A stretch of 32,220 nt of DNA from Gracilibacillus sp. YIM 98692. GTDB lineage: Bacteria > Bacillota > Bacilli > Bacillales > Amphibacillaceae. The stretch lies in NCBI RefSeq assembly GCF_010993965.1, contig NZ_WIXM01000036.1, positions 1-32,220 of the forward strand, given 5' to 3'. Positions within the stretch are counted from its first letter, which is position 1, and each line of letters begins with the position of its first letter. The notes under the pieces were generated by a model, which was not told where the DNA came from, did no database searches, and saw only the letters and a list, made by a program, of their open reading frames with translations. The translations under genes were made by a program, and so were the position numbers. Shown one piece after another: positions 1-8,304 of this stretch.

Positions 1-65
1 TACTAATCAATACCCGAATTAACCTACGATATTACGAATCAGGGGCTAGTTTCGTTCATTATAAC

Positions 66-168
66 TCTAGTGGAACCAGGACGCGTCTGAAGACCCCGCA
101 GGCAGCGAATTTTTGCCGAGGAGGCTGAAGCCGTCCCCACTAGACGCGGAGTGTTCTACCGGAGCGAT
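66..168 (+). repeat. Imperfect palindromic intergenic repeat, copy A
   Basis: GC-rich palindromic unit in AT-rich DNA. The outer arms CTAGTGG and CCACTAG flank a core reading GAAGACCCCGCAGG and GAGGAGGCTGAAGCC. The core is shared with copies at 238-345 and 515-637, and in inverted form at 8058-8180. Short reading frames across it are a by-product of the repeat. Ends are approximate. Confidence 0.6.
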
Positions 169-203
169 AGGGGCAGCTCATGTTTTAAGTAGAATGGAAC
201 ACA

Positions 204-235
204 AAAAAGTCCTCCTAAAAAATGGAGGACTTTTT
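204..235. terminator. Bidirectional rho-independent terminator
   Basis: A perfect 12-bp stem (AAAAAGTCCTCC / GGAGGACTTTTT) with an 8-base loop has an A-run on the left and a T-run on the right, so it can act on either strand. No gene next to it is recognisable inside the window. It most likely ends a rightward gene that lies before position 1. Confidence 0.75.
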
Positions 236-237
236 CA

Positions 238-345
238 GTGGCTTCGAAGAGCAGCTTCCGAAGACCCCACAGTGAACGGGTTTGGTGAACGAGGAGGCTG
301 AGGTGCTGCCCCCGGAAAGCGAGTGTTTTTCCGCAGCGACGATTA
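238..345 (+). repeat. Imperfect palindromic intergenic repeat, copy B
   Basis: Second copy in the same orientation as copy A. It carries GAAGACCCCACAG, then GAGGAGGCTGAGG, then CCCGGAAAGCGAGTG and ends in CGCAGCGACG. The two halves are only partly complementary, so this copy has decayed more than copies C and D. Ends are approximate. Confidence 0.55.
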
Positions 346-514
346 CGCACTCATCGAGACAAGTGGAGGGAAAATTCCCAATGTTACTGCGCAGTTTATG
401 GCTACTACGAATGAATTTTATACTTCCTATAGTGCTAAAAATAAACGAGGCTGGGTCAAAACATAGTATTAACTCAGAAGACGAACAATAAATCTTAAAC
501 GCAGATACTAAGCG

Positions 515-637
515 GAGTCAAAATACGGAGACTCCTGTGGGAACAGCACGGGCTGAAGATCCACTTGGTGAAGTGTTCTTCTTCACCAAGTTAGCTGAAG
601 CCGTGCCCACGGAAAGCGAAGTATTTTGACGAAGCGA
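515..637 (+). repeat. Imperfect palindromic intergenic repeat, copy C
   Basis: Third and best-folded copy. Outer arms GTCAAAATAC (517-526) and GTATTTTGAC (621-630) are perfectly complementary. An inner hairpin CTTGGTGAAG (564-573) / CTTCACCAAG (581-590) is also perfect. Between them lie GCTGAAGATCC and GCTGAAGCCGTGCCCACGG, the shared core of the family. The nested structure would fold as one long hairpin in single-stranded DNA or RNA. Confidence 0.7.
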
Positions 638-658
638 TGCAAAGAACTCTTCTAAAAT

Positions 659-703
659 ACGAAAATCCGAACAATGTGAAAATGAATGCGTCCGGATTAT
701 CGT
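659..703 (-). terminator. Weak hairpin downstream of the SGNH acyltransferase
   Basis: The arms ACGAAAATCCG and CGGATTATCGT pair with one mismatch around a loop of about 23 bases. On the minus strand the stem is followed by TATTTTAG, a poor U-run. It sits 27 bases beyond the stop of the leftward acyltransferase, so it could be its terminator, but the long loop makes this uncertain. Confidence 0.3.
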
Positions 704-729
704 ATTCTTTTGTCCCAACCTTGTTTCCC

Positions 730-2730
730 TTATTTCTGATCAATTTTTTCAAAGGCTTCTAAAAAGTATTCTCTTAATGGTTCTGCTAGTGTCCTGGCGT
801 ATGTGGCTGTGAGGTGATGTTGATCACGGTATACAATCACGTCGCCTATGACAGGGTAGCATGCTTCCTCGTCACAGAAGTAATCCGATAAGTCTGCGAA
901 AGTTACGTTGTCTGGGATGTTCTCGGTTTTTTCCCAAGGAATTTCTTCTGATAGGACATATTTCCGTTTTACAGTGCATTCCTCGAATCCTTTTTCCTCG
1001 ATACATTGCGGAACTTTTTCGGGCATTCTCGGATTATCTCTAACGGCTAGCACTTCAGTAATTCCTTCCAGTTTCTCCCACATACCGATATATCCACTAG
1101 GGACGGTACTGCCACCAGCAACGCTAGCGGTAGTGAAGATTAGGTCTGGAGGGTTTTCCAGCATTGGTTCTAAGATGTTGTCGTTCCATTCCATACAGGA
1201 TTCGGAGAGCTTTCCATCGAAATCATTGGTGGAAAAGCGACAAGCATCTTTATTATATAATTCAATTTCAAAGTTTAAGCTTTCCGATAACTCTTTTAAT
1301 GGCGGATACCAGTGACCAGAATGCGATCCGCCAACGAGCGCAACGGTATAATCAGGATTATCGGTGTTGCCTCTGTAACAAATCTTTGCTTCTGGGTCAG
1401 TTGTACTGGAGTAGCACTCTTTATCATCATAAAATTCAGCTAAATCTCCTGGCGCTTGTAAAAGCGGTGGGGTTAATTCCCCGCTAGGTGCCTCACCGAT
1501 ATGATCATGGATAGATGGTGCATCCAGTTCTTCTTCCGCATCGGTTTCCTCGTTAATCTCTGCTAATGTTTCCTTGACATGGATATTCCATGACGTACCA
1601 ACAGCTACAACTGGTAATAGGAAGCAAACGAGTACGGTTGCTAGGCGGACTTTTGACTGTTTTACACTAATTTTGCGTACAGGTGTTTCTAGCATTTTGG
1701 TAGAGGCAAAAGATAACACAAGTGCCGTGAGAATGATCGCCACCCCGCCTATAAACGAGGCCTGCTCTACGCCAAAGTAAGATAAATAGAAAATTAATAG
1801 CGGCCAGTGCCATAGATAAAAGGCATATGACATGCTGCCCAAGTATAGCAATGGCTTGGATCCTAAGAAGCGCTGCACGCCATATTTGCTGGCATTTTCC
1901 GCTGATACAATGACGAGAATAACACCAAATGTCGGCAATAAGGCAGCATACCCTGGAAACACATCTGTTACGGGCAAAATGATTCCTGTTAACGATATGA
2001 TAGCAAAACCGAGCCATCCAACAATAAGGTTCACTGATTTTTTCCATGATAAGTAAGGAATTAAAAGTGCCAATATCCCACCTAAACTAAATTCCCACAC
2101 ACGGGCAAAAGAATCAAAATAGGCCCACGGCTGATTGACGGTCGTGATATAAATCGAATAGCTTAAAGAAGCAATAAAAATGATTGATAATATCGCTAAT
2201 AGTGTTTTTCTGACAGGTGTTTTCAATATTTTTCTTGCGATCAAATAAGCGATAAAAATCACAATTGGCCAGGTCACATAAAACTGACCTTGAAGCGATA
2301 ACGCCCAAAAATGCTGGAATGGACTTGCTGCATTGTTTTGTGCTAAGTAATCGACCGCATTAAAGGCTAATTGCCAGTTTTGATAATAAAAAATAGAAGC
2401 GAAAATCTCTGGTATCGTGTCACTCCAACGGGATTGCGGCAAAATATAAATAGCGCCTATGGTAACAAAGAAGGAAACGGTTAGTGCTAAGGGCAACAAT
2501 CTTCTCATAAGGCCGAGTAAATATTCGAATATATTCACTTTTCCTTCTTTTATCATTTTCGATAATAAGGAGGTGGTAATTAAATAGCCAGATACGATAA
2601 AGAAAACATCTACACCCCCGGAAACAGAGCCTAACCAAATATGGTAGATTGCTACTAAAAAGGCAGCAAGCACTCTTACGCCTTCAATTTCCGGACGGAA
2701 TCTCTTTTCTGGTGCTTTTAAATCGGTCAT
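730..2730 (-). CDS. OatA/OafA-type membrane acyltransferase with C-terminal SGNH domain
   Basis: A 666-residue protein in two parts. Residues about 10-370 form an acyltransferase-3 domain with roughly ten membrane segments; the N-terminal FRPEIEGVRVLAA and the conserved His30 (AIYHIW) are typical. Residues about 440-660 form an SGNH hydrolase-like domain. It has GGSHSGHW with the likely nucleophile Ser469 and a C-terminal DQHH pair (Asp636, His639). In OatA-like proteins the membrane part passes acetyl groups outward and the SGNH part puts them on a wall sugar, so O-acetylation of peptidoglycan or another surface glycan is the likely role; the acceptor is not known. The usual GDSH motif reads GGSH here. 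The ATG at 2730 follows GGAGATGAAAGAAA. The gene stands alone. Confidence 0.88.
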   Translation of the reverse strand: MTDLKAPEKRFRPEIEGVRVLAAFLVAIYHIWLGSVSGGVDVFFIVSGYLITTSLLSKMIKEGKVNIFEYLLGLMRRLLPLALTVSFFVTIGAIYILPQSRWSDTIPEIFASIFYYQNWQLAFNAVDYLAQNNAASPFQHFWALSLQGQFYVTWPIVIFIAYLIARKILKTPVRKTLLAILSIIFIASLSYSIYITTVNQPWAYFDSFARVWEFSLGGILALLIPYLSWKKSVNLIVGWLGFAIISLTGIILPVTDVFPGYAALLPTFGVILVIVSAENASKYGVQRFLGSKPLLYLGSMSYAFYLWHWPLLIFYLSYFGVEQASFIGGVAIILTALVLSFASTKMLETPVRKISVKQSKVRLATVLVCFLLPVVAVGTSWNIHVKETLAEINEETDAEEELDAPSIHDHIGEAPSGELTPPLLQAPGDLAEFYDDKECYSSTTDPEAKICYRGNTDNPDYTVALVGGSHSGHWYPPLKELSESLNFEIELYNKDACRFSTNDFDGKLSESCMEWNDNILEPMLENPPDLIFTTASVAGGSTVPSGYIGMWEKLEGITEVLAVRDNPRMPEKVPQCIEEKGFEECTVKRKYVLSEEIPWEKTENIPDNVTFADLSDYFCDEEACYPVIGDVIVYRDQHHLTATYARTLAEPLREYFLEAFEKIDQK

Positions 2731-2946
2731 TTTCTTTCATCTCCAATATAAATGTTAAATAGCGTGTCACGGATGATCAAGCTAATAAGGATTATAATCA
2801 ATTGGTTAGATTTTGACAACTATGGATAGGATTTGATACGAGCTTTTTTCTATACCTGCTTTTCATTTCTTCTAGGTTAGAAAGTGCTAAGATACCGCTT
2901 CGGAAATTAACGCGGAACAAATATATGGAATATTCTTCTAATGTTA

Positions 2947-2985
2947 TCAAAAAAAGAAATAAGTGCCTCCTTAGAGACACTTATT
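2947..2985 (-). terminator. Rho-independent terminator of the secreted glucosaminidase
   Basis: The arms AATAAGTG (2958-2965) and CACTTATT (2978-2985) extend through CTC/GAG with one mismatch and a CTTA loop. On the minus strand a run of T follows (plus-strand A-run 2949-2955). The TAA stop at 2981-2983 lies inside the stem. Confidence 0.75.
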
Positions 2986-5900
2986 GTTCTTCGATAAAGT
3001 CACCGTGTACCCAACCGGTTTGGTTATCATAGATAATTTTGTACCAACCGTCTTCTTTAATAAAGTTATCATCTTCGTCCAGATCACCAGTAACATATTC
3101 GTTATTGTTCAATTCTCCGATGACATCTCCATCTGTTGAAGGTTCGTCACGTACACGTAATACACTATCACTGTGAATACCGACTACTTTTAACTGTTGG
3201 CTGAATTTAATATAATCACCATGTGCCCAGCCAGTGTCACTGCCTGCTTGCAGCTTATACCAATCGCCATTCTCACCAAGGATTTCTAGCTTTTCTCCTT
3301 TGTCCATCATTCGGACTTTGCTAAAGCTAGTGGATGGTCCTTCACGAAGGTTCAAATCGGTTGTCGTCTCAGCTTTCGTACCTGCTGAAGAGATATCTAC
3401 ATAATATCGGTCCCCAGCAGTTGGCATAGCGCTTGGACTCGGCTGATTTTTATATTCTGGTACATCGAATTTCAATGTGTAGCTGTCTAATGAATTATAG
3501 ATCTCAGCTATATTTTTCGTTTGAATAATCGCCCAACTTACATGTGTCGCGTATTGCGGATAGCCAGGGCTGCTTGGATTCCAGCGCATTTTATAAAGCG
3601 TATCTTGTCCTCTTTCAATCCAGCCTTCCGCTATAAATTTCGCTCCGCCAATCACAGCCGCTTCTGGTGTAAACCATTCTTCGTCATAGGCATGCTCAGA
3701 CCCGCATTTTGTTGGGCATGAGTCATACGCTTTAATCCCGTACATATTGTAAACGGTCTTGCCATTGACTTCTACTCCTTGTGCAAGGGTAGATTTCCCG
3801 TGAGCTGTCTCATGCAAGGCATGAGCAATCAGGTACGCTTCATTCACATTATATTTTTCACCTGCTTCAATAAATGCTTCTGCTGTACCTTCTAAAGTAC
3901 CTTTTCCTTTCAGCACTTTCTCATTGATCTCATCAGCGTTTAAATTGGCCGATTGAGACAAAATCAAGAACTGCAGATAGGCGCTAGAGTCTCTATCGAA
4001 AGATTCTGGGTGCGCATAATAGGATACTAGCTCTTTACTTGCTAAATATTTCCCAGCTCCATCTACTTTAGGCGTTCTCTTCATTTGCTCGTCTAGCATG
4101 CTTTCATAATCGTGCGAATAGCTACTATAGGTAAATTGACGCTTATCCTCTACAGCAGTGTGATAAATGTAGCCAATTCTGCCGCCAAGATCGATCTCAT
4201 ACCAATTGCCAACACGACGAATATAAGGATAAACTTGACCTTTATCCATTTTAGCAAATGCTTTTAAAGAGCCGGATGAATTGTCCTGTACGATAGCTGT
4301 TTGGGAAAATGTCAGCTTATCACGTTGATAGCTCGGATCATCGCTTCTATTTGGCGGTGCAGAGCTTGGTTTCGTATCTGCTTTCCAAACATAGGCATTT
4401 CTATCGCCAAATTCCAATTGATGCCAGTTCCCTAAATCTCGTGTACGTTCTAAGACAGCACCTTTTGGCAACGTACCTGCTCGTTTCAAGCTTCCTGAGC
4501 TCTTATCATAAATCGTCAGCCCATCTTTTAATACTTCAAAATATTGGTCCGAATCTTTAAATGTACGGCTTGTTGCTGGCTCATAAACATAACCTTTTCT
4601 TCCACCGTAGTCAATGATCGCCCAGTTTCCAACTGTTCTCACATAGTTAATCGATTCGCCCTCTTCGATATAACCAAAAGGAACAAGAGAACCAGATGAA
4701 TTATCATAGATGGTTAAGCGCTCAAGAGCAGTGAGCTCTCTGCTTTGGTAATCACTAGCTGAATACCAATTGGACTCTGCTGACTTGCTCGCAGGCTTTG
4801 TCGTCGACTTTAATACATACCTTGGTTCACCAGCCACCATGATTTTATGCCAATTGCCATAGTCCGCTACTCGCTCATACACTTCCCCTTCACGCAACAC
4901 ACCGGTTTTTTCTAAACTGCCAGAGCTATTATCATAGATAGATTGATAGTCTACTAGCACCTCGAAGTATTTGGTGTCATTGGTAAAAGGTTTGATTGCA
5001 GCAGGCTCGTAAACATAACCGGTTCTTCCGCCAATTTCTACGATAAGCCATGACCCAACTTGCTTTACATATTGGAATTCATTACCAGCATAAATTTGAG
5101 CAAACAGTTCTAGTGAATCGCCAGAGTTGTCATAGACGGTTAAGTTTTCCCATGCTCTCGCTTTATGACTGTGACTAGAAGGACTTGTCCAGTTCTGAAC
5201 AGATTCTTCCGATGCAGGTTTTGTCGCCTCTTTCCAGACATAGCCGGTTTTTTCAGCAAATTGGATCTTATGCCAATTTCCGACACTTTTGATACGTTTG
5301 AAGACTTGTCCTTTTTTCAGTTTCCCAACAGACTCTAAGCTTCCTGAGCTGTTATCGTAAACCGTCAAATTGGACACCGTGACTTCAAAATATTGATCCG
5401 AATCAGAAAATTGGGCGTCAGCTTCTGCTATTTCCATGGTTTCGTCTGTATCGTTCTCTTCCGTTGATGTTTCTTCCGTGTTTTCTTCAGTGGATGGCTC
5501 TTCCTCGGTGCTTTCTTCTTCAGAAGCCGTATCTTCTTCAGATGCTTGTTCCTCTTCTGTCGTTGCCTGCTCCGATTCTGCAGATTCTGATTCCTCAGAT
5601 GCGTCCGATTCCTCAGATTCTGTTGCCTGCTCTTCGCCTTGATCCGCTTCCTCTTCTTTTTGCTGCTCTGTATCGTTTTCTACAGGATTGGATTCCTGTT
5701 CGTTACTTTCCTCGGTTGTATCCTCTTCGACTGCTTCTTCCGTACTATCATCAGATGTTTGAACATAAAAAGATTGCTGAGCTAGCTCTATCTCTATGTA
5801 CTCATCTGTTTCCGAAATAACAGAAACCGTTACGTCTTCTAATACTTCTCCTGCTCGTCTCTCCCATTGGTTGTCTTGATATAACACCGTTTCAGCAGAT

Positions 5901-6250
5901 AATGTCGTTTTTTGTGTTGATTCTTGTTCTTCCTCTGCTTCTTCAGTCTCCAATGGTTCAAGGAGATGCTCATCTATAACGGCTGAATCTAGGATGATTT
6001 CTTCTTGTCCCCATTGCAGTAGATACTCTTCTTCCGCTAGTTCACTGACTACAATGGATGTATCTTCTTCCAAAGTACCGAACAACGTCTCCTCATGCTG
6101 TACTTCAAGTGAATCCTGTACAGTCAATAAGTGCAACGTTTCCTTGGAATCATCCTCTTCTGCTGCTTCGGCATAGGCGCTTGGCAGAACCAATGTAAAC
6201 AAGGTCAAGAGCGCTGCCATTTTACCGATAGAATATATGAAGTTTTTCAT
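2981..6250 (-). CDS. Secreted SH3-repeat endo-beta-N-acetylglucosaminidase (cell-wall hydrolase)
   Basis: About 1089 residues. The chosen ATG at 6250 opens a signal peptide (MKNFIYSIGK..., cleavage near AYAEA). A GGAGGAG lies about 14 bases upstream; a TTG at 6280 is the alternative but has no ribosome site. Residues about 100-280 are extremely rich in Glu, Ser and Thr. Residues about 282-703 hold six SH3-like repeats around YDNSSGSL and GNW. A glucosaminidase domain (GH73-like) spans about 763-892, with HALHETAHGKSTL and likely catalytic Glu814, followed by NMYGIKAYD. Two more SH3b domains (DLNLREGPS, VLRVRDEPS) lie near 960 and 1025. The enzyme should cut the glycan strands of peptidoglycan outside the cell, as LytD-type autolysins do; the SH3 units would bind the wall. 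It is longer than most relatives because of the repeats and acidic linker. Confidence 0.88.
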   Translation of the reverse strand: MKNFIYSIGKMAALLTLFTLVLPSAYAEAAEEDDSKETLHLLTVQDSLEVQHEETLFGTLEEDTSIVVSELAEEEYLLQWGQEEIILDSAVIDEHLLEPLETEEAEEEQESTQKTTLSAETVLYQDNQWERRAGEVLEDVTVSVISETDEYIEIELAQQSFYVQTSDDSTEEAVEEDTTEESNEQESNPVENDTEQQKEEEADQGEEQATESEESDASEESESAESEQATTEEEQASEEDTASEEESTEEEPSTEENTEETSTEENDTDETMEIAEADAQFSDSDQYFEVTVSNLTVYDNSSGSLESVGKLKKGQVFKRIKSVGNWHKIQFAEKTGYVWKEATKPASEESVQNWTSPSSHSHKARAWENLTVYDNSGDSLELFAQIYAGNEFQYVKQVGSWLIVEIGGRTGYVYEPAAIKPFTNDTKYFEVLVDYQSIYDNSSGSLEKTGVLREGEVYERVADYGNWHKIMVAGEPRYVLKSTTKPASKSAESNWYSASDYQSRELTALERLTIYDNSSGSLVPFGYIEEGESINYVRTVGNWAIIDYGGRKGYVYEPATSRTFKDSDQYFEVLKDGLTIYDKSSGSLKRAGTLPKGAVLERTRDLGNWHQLEFGDRNAYVWKADTKPSSAPPNRSDDPSYQRDKLTFSQTAIVQDNSSGSLKAFAKMDKGQVYPYIRRVGNWYEIDLGGRIGYIYHTAVEDKRQFTYSSYSHDYESMLDEQMKRTPKVDGAGKYLASKELVSYYAHPESFDRDSSAYLQFLILSQSANLNADEINEKVLKGKGTLEGTAEAFIEAGEKYNVNEAYLIAHALHETAHGKSTLAQGVEVNGKTVYNMYGIKAYDSCPTKCGSEHAYDEEWFTPEAAVIGGAKFIAEGWIERGQDTLYKMRWNPSSPGYPQYATHVSWAIIQTKNIAEIYNSLDSYTLKFDVPEYKNQPSPSAMPTAGDRYYVDISSAGTKAETTTDLNLREGPSTSFSKVRMMDKGEKLEILGENGDWYKLQAGSDTGWAHGDYIKFSQQLKVVGIHSDSVLRVRDEPSTDGDVIGELNNNEYVTGDLDEDDNFIKEDGWYKIIYDNQTGWVHGDFIEEQ
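4140..5406 (-). repeat. Three tandem two-module SH3-like repeats inside the glucosaminidase gene
   Basis: Six modules of about 65-75 residues alternate in two types. Type A (modules 1, 3, 5) has GNWHK or GNWHQ and ends in a TKP linker. Type B (modules 2, 4, 6) has GGRxGYxY; in modules 2 and 4 this runs on as GYVYEPA. Each starts with a version of YDNSSGSL. The pattern A-B-A-B-A-B shows that the amplified unit was a pair of domains, not a single domain. Confidence 0.8.
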
Positions 6251-6411
6251 AGATTTTGATTGTTCTCCTCCCCTCTTCAAAACTATCAGACTCTTCTATT
6301 TTATATGGTTCTACAAGATTTTTCGAGAGTTTTTTTTCCTAAAATATTCATTTCGATAAAAAAGGCTTCATTTACCATAAAAATTACACAAAATTTTTAC
6401 ATAACGTATGA

Positions 6412-6441
6412 TGGACAACATAATATAAATTACGATATACT
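6412..6441 (+). promoter_or_regulatory. Sigma-A-like promoter of the O-antigen-ligase-like gene
   Basis: TGGACA (6412-6417) and TATACT (6436-6441) each match five of six consensus bases and are 18 bp apart. They lie 45 bases before the start codon in the right orientation. There is no direct evidence of use. Confidence 0.5.
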
Positions 6442-6486
6442 TTGAATGATTGTCTTTAAATGATTGAAAAGGGGTTTATATGACCA

Positions 6487-7950
6487 ATGTCAAAGTTATT
6501 AAATAATGAAAGGTTTTTTTTCATACTCACATTATTTATTCTGTTTCAACCAATTCTAGATATATTAACGGCATTAACGATCCGTTATTTAGATATTAGC
6601 CTTACCGTAGGAATTGTCGTTCGTGTTTTATTTATGGGTGTTGCCCTTCTTTATATTTTCTTTGGCAGTGAACACCCCTATAAAAAATATATTGTCGGTT
6701 ATTTAGCGTTATTGATTGCCGTTCTCGGAATTGGCTTTATCAATAACTTCTTCCAAAAGCCTGTCTTCAATTTGTTTATCGAAGTGCAATGGCTGACGAA
6801 AACATTATATTTCTCCGTGATGCTTTGCTCCATGCTGTTGCTTTTCTCTAACCGGAAAATGTTGGAGCAGACAAAAGCAAGATTATTACATTATATTGTC
6901 TATGCATTGCTGATTGTCTCGGTCAGCATTTTTATTGCGATTCTTACTAACACTTCTGTTAATTCTTATGAATGGGTAAAAGGCGGATTTAAAGGTTGGT
7001 TTTATTCCGCTAATGAATTAAGCGCCTTGCTTGCTATCGGTTTTCCGCTAGCTTATGTGTATGGATTGAGGAAAACAGAACAATGGCGTGATTTCCGATA
7101 CTGGATACCCGCTGTGATTATCGGGATTACTGGCGGCATTGTAGGCACTAAAGTTGGTTTATTCGCTGTTATCATTACGAGTATATTACTCAGTCTTTTT
7201 ACGGTGATTCACTTTCTTATTTTGTTTTTCCAAAAGAAGACCGAGCATGGTTCATTCTTACAAAAGCTAGTGTTTAGTTTAGGTTTTCTTGCGATGCTTT
7301 TTATTTTCTCTCCTTTTACACCTGGTTATCAAAACTTGTCTGTAGATATGCCAGCCCCTGACCAAAATGATATAGATAAAGGGTTTGAAGACTTGCTCAC
7401 TGATGAAGATGAAGGGGAAGAAGAAAATGATGGGAATACGAACGATGGTGGTAATCAAGACGGAAAAGACGAAGAGGAAGAGATTGTGGAAGGTGAAGAT
7501 ACACGCATTACCTTTGAATTAGATGCACCGATTATTAACAAAATTTTAAGTTCTAGACAAATTTATTTTACATGGCAATTGAATCAAATGGTACGGGCAG
7601 ATGTATCCCAAAAAATTCTTGGGATGGGTTATGCGGGCAATTATATTAATAACCGTAAGACGATAGAGATGGATTTTTTTGATATCTTCTTCTCTTATGG
7701 TATCGTTGGTTTCCTTTTAGTGATGTTTCCATTGTTCCTATTAATTTGGACAGTTGTAAAAAATCTATTTACAAACTTTCAAGAAGTTGTTAAGATAGAA
7801 AATATAGGACTTATGGTCTCTATATTACTTGGATTAGGTATCGCATTAATAGCTGGGCACGTATGGGTGGCACCAGCAGTTAATATATACTTAGCGATGT
7901 CTATGGTTTTACTTTATATGAATTTAAAAGTGAAAACTAAAAACGACTGA
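6487..7950 (+). CDS. O-antigen ligase/polymerase-like integral membrane protein
   Basis: 487 residues with about ten to twelve hydrophobic segments. The N-terminal FxLFQPILDILTA signature is common in Bacillota O-antigen-ligase-family (Wzy/WaaL-like) proteins. A large loop with DINKIL-type residues and GMGYAGNY comes before the last three membrane segments, the usual place for the catalytic external loop. Members join glycan repeats or attach glycans to a carrier at the outer membrane face; here a secondary wall polymer or exopolysaccharide is plausible but unproven. Residues about 291-338 are an unusual Asp/Glu/Asn/Gly-rich insertion. The ATG at 6487 has AAGGGG 12 bases upstream, which is far. 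A better spaced ATG at 6480 opens an 8-codon frame that overlaps this start. Confidence 0.75.
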   Translation: MSKLLNNERFFFILTLFILFQPILDILTALTIRYLDISLTVGIVVRVLFMGVALLYIFFGSEHPYKKYIVGYLALLIAVLGIGFINNFFQKPVFNLFIEVQWLTKTLYFSVMLCSMLLLFSNRKMLEQTKARLLHYIVYALLIVSVSIFIAILTNTSVNSYEWVKGGFKGWFYSANELSALLAIGFPLAYVYGLRKTEQWRDFRYWIPAVIIGITGGIVGTKVGLFAVIITSILLSLFTVIHFLILFFQKKTEHGSFLQKLVFSLGFLAMLFIFSPFTPGYQNLSVDMPAPDQNDIDKGFEDLLTDEDEGEEENDGNTNDGGNQDGKDEEEEIVEGEDTRITFELDAPIINKILSSRQIYFTWQLNQMVRADVSQKILGMGYAGNYINNRKTIEMDFFDIFFSYGIVGFLLVMFPLFLLIWTVVKNLFTNFQEVVKIENIGLMVSILLGLGIALIAGHVWVAPAVNIYLAMSMVLLYMNLKVKTKND

Positions 7951-7968
7951 ATAATGCTCCCTTAGTAG

Positions 7969-8012
7969 CACCGATTAGGACAGAAACGCCGTCTGAGTCG
8001 GTGTTTTATTTT
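7969..8012 (+). terminator. Rho-independent terminator after the O-antigen-ligase-like gene
   Basis: The arms CACCGA (7969-7974) and TCGGTG (7998-8003) form the base of an imperfect stem, followed by TTTTATTTTTTT. It starts 18 bases after the stop codon. Confidence 0.6.
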
Positions 8013-8057
8013 TTTATCATACTTATATGTGTTCTTTTCAAAGATGAGTGCTTATTC

Positions 8058-8180
8058 GACGCTGCGTAAAGATACTCGCTTTCCGCGGGCAACGCTTCAG
8101 CTTCCTCGGAAGTAACAACCACTTCCTGCGGGATCTTCAGCTGTTGCTTTTCCCGCAGGAGTCTCGCATCTTTCGCAGCT
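8058..8180 (-). repeat. Imperfect palindromic intergenic repeat, copy D (inverted)
   Basis: Same family as the three copies in 66-637, in the opposite orientation. Read on the minus strand it starts CTGCGAAAGAT and ends ATCTTTACGCAG. Inner arms GCGGGAAAAGCAAC and GTTGCCCGCGG, and the shared core GCTGAAGATCCCGCAGG ... GAGGAAGCTGAAGC, lie between. A short open frame across it is judged non-coding because it follows the repeat. Confidence 0.7.
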
Positions 8181-8224
8181 TATTCTGCTTTCCATCATTT
8201 GACGTAGAGCCTTTTATTATACGC

Positions 8225-8259
8225 AAAAAGCCCTGTGAAGAATAATTTCACAGGGCTTT
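8225..8259 (-). terminator. Rho-independent terminator of the GNAT gene
   Basis: A perfect 13-bp stem AAAGCCCTGTGAA (8227-8239) / TTCACAGGGCTTT (8247-8259) with a 7-base loop. The minus strand continues into TTTTT. It lies 45 bases after the stop of the leftward GNAT gene. Confidence 0.8.
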
Positions 8260-8304
8260 CCTTTTGCATCGGTCATTTGGTTTAGGTCTATGGACTCTTT
8301 TGGT

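Noticed and set aside
5436-5642. Ser/Val-rich reading frame on the plus strand
   Set aside because: It is the reverse of the Glu/Ser/Thr linker of the glucosaminidase, has no ribosome site and results from biased codons.
8048-8245. 65-residue reading frame on the plus strand
   Set aside because: It lies almost wholly on the inverted palindromic repeat; similar frames occur on the copies at 66-345. No ribosome site.
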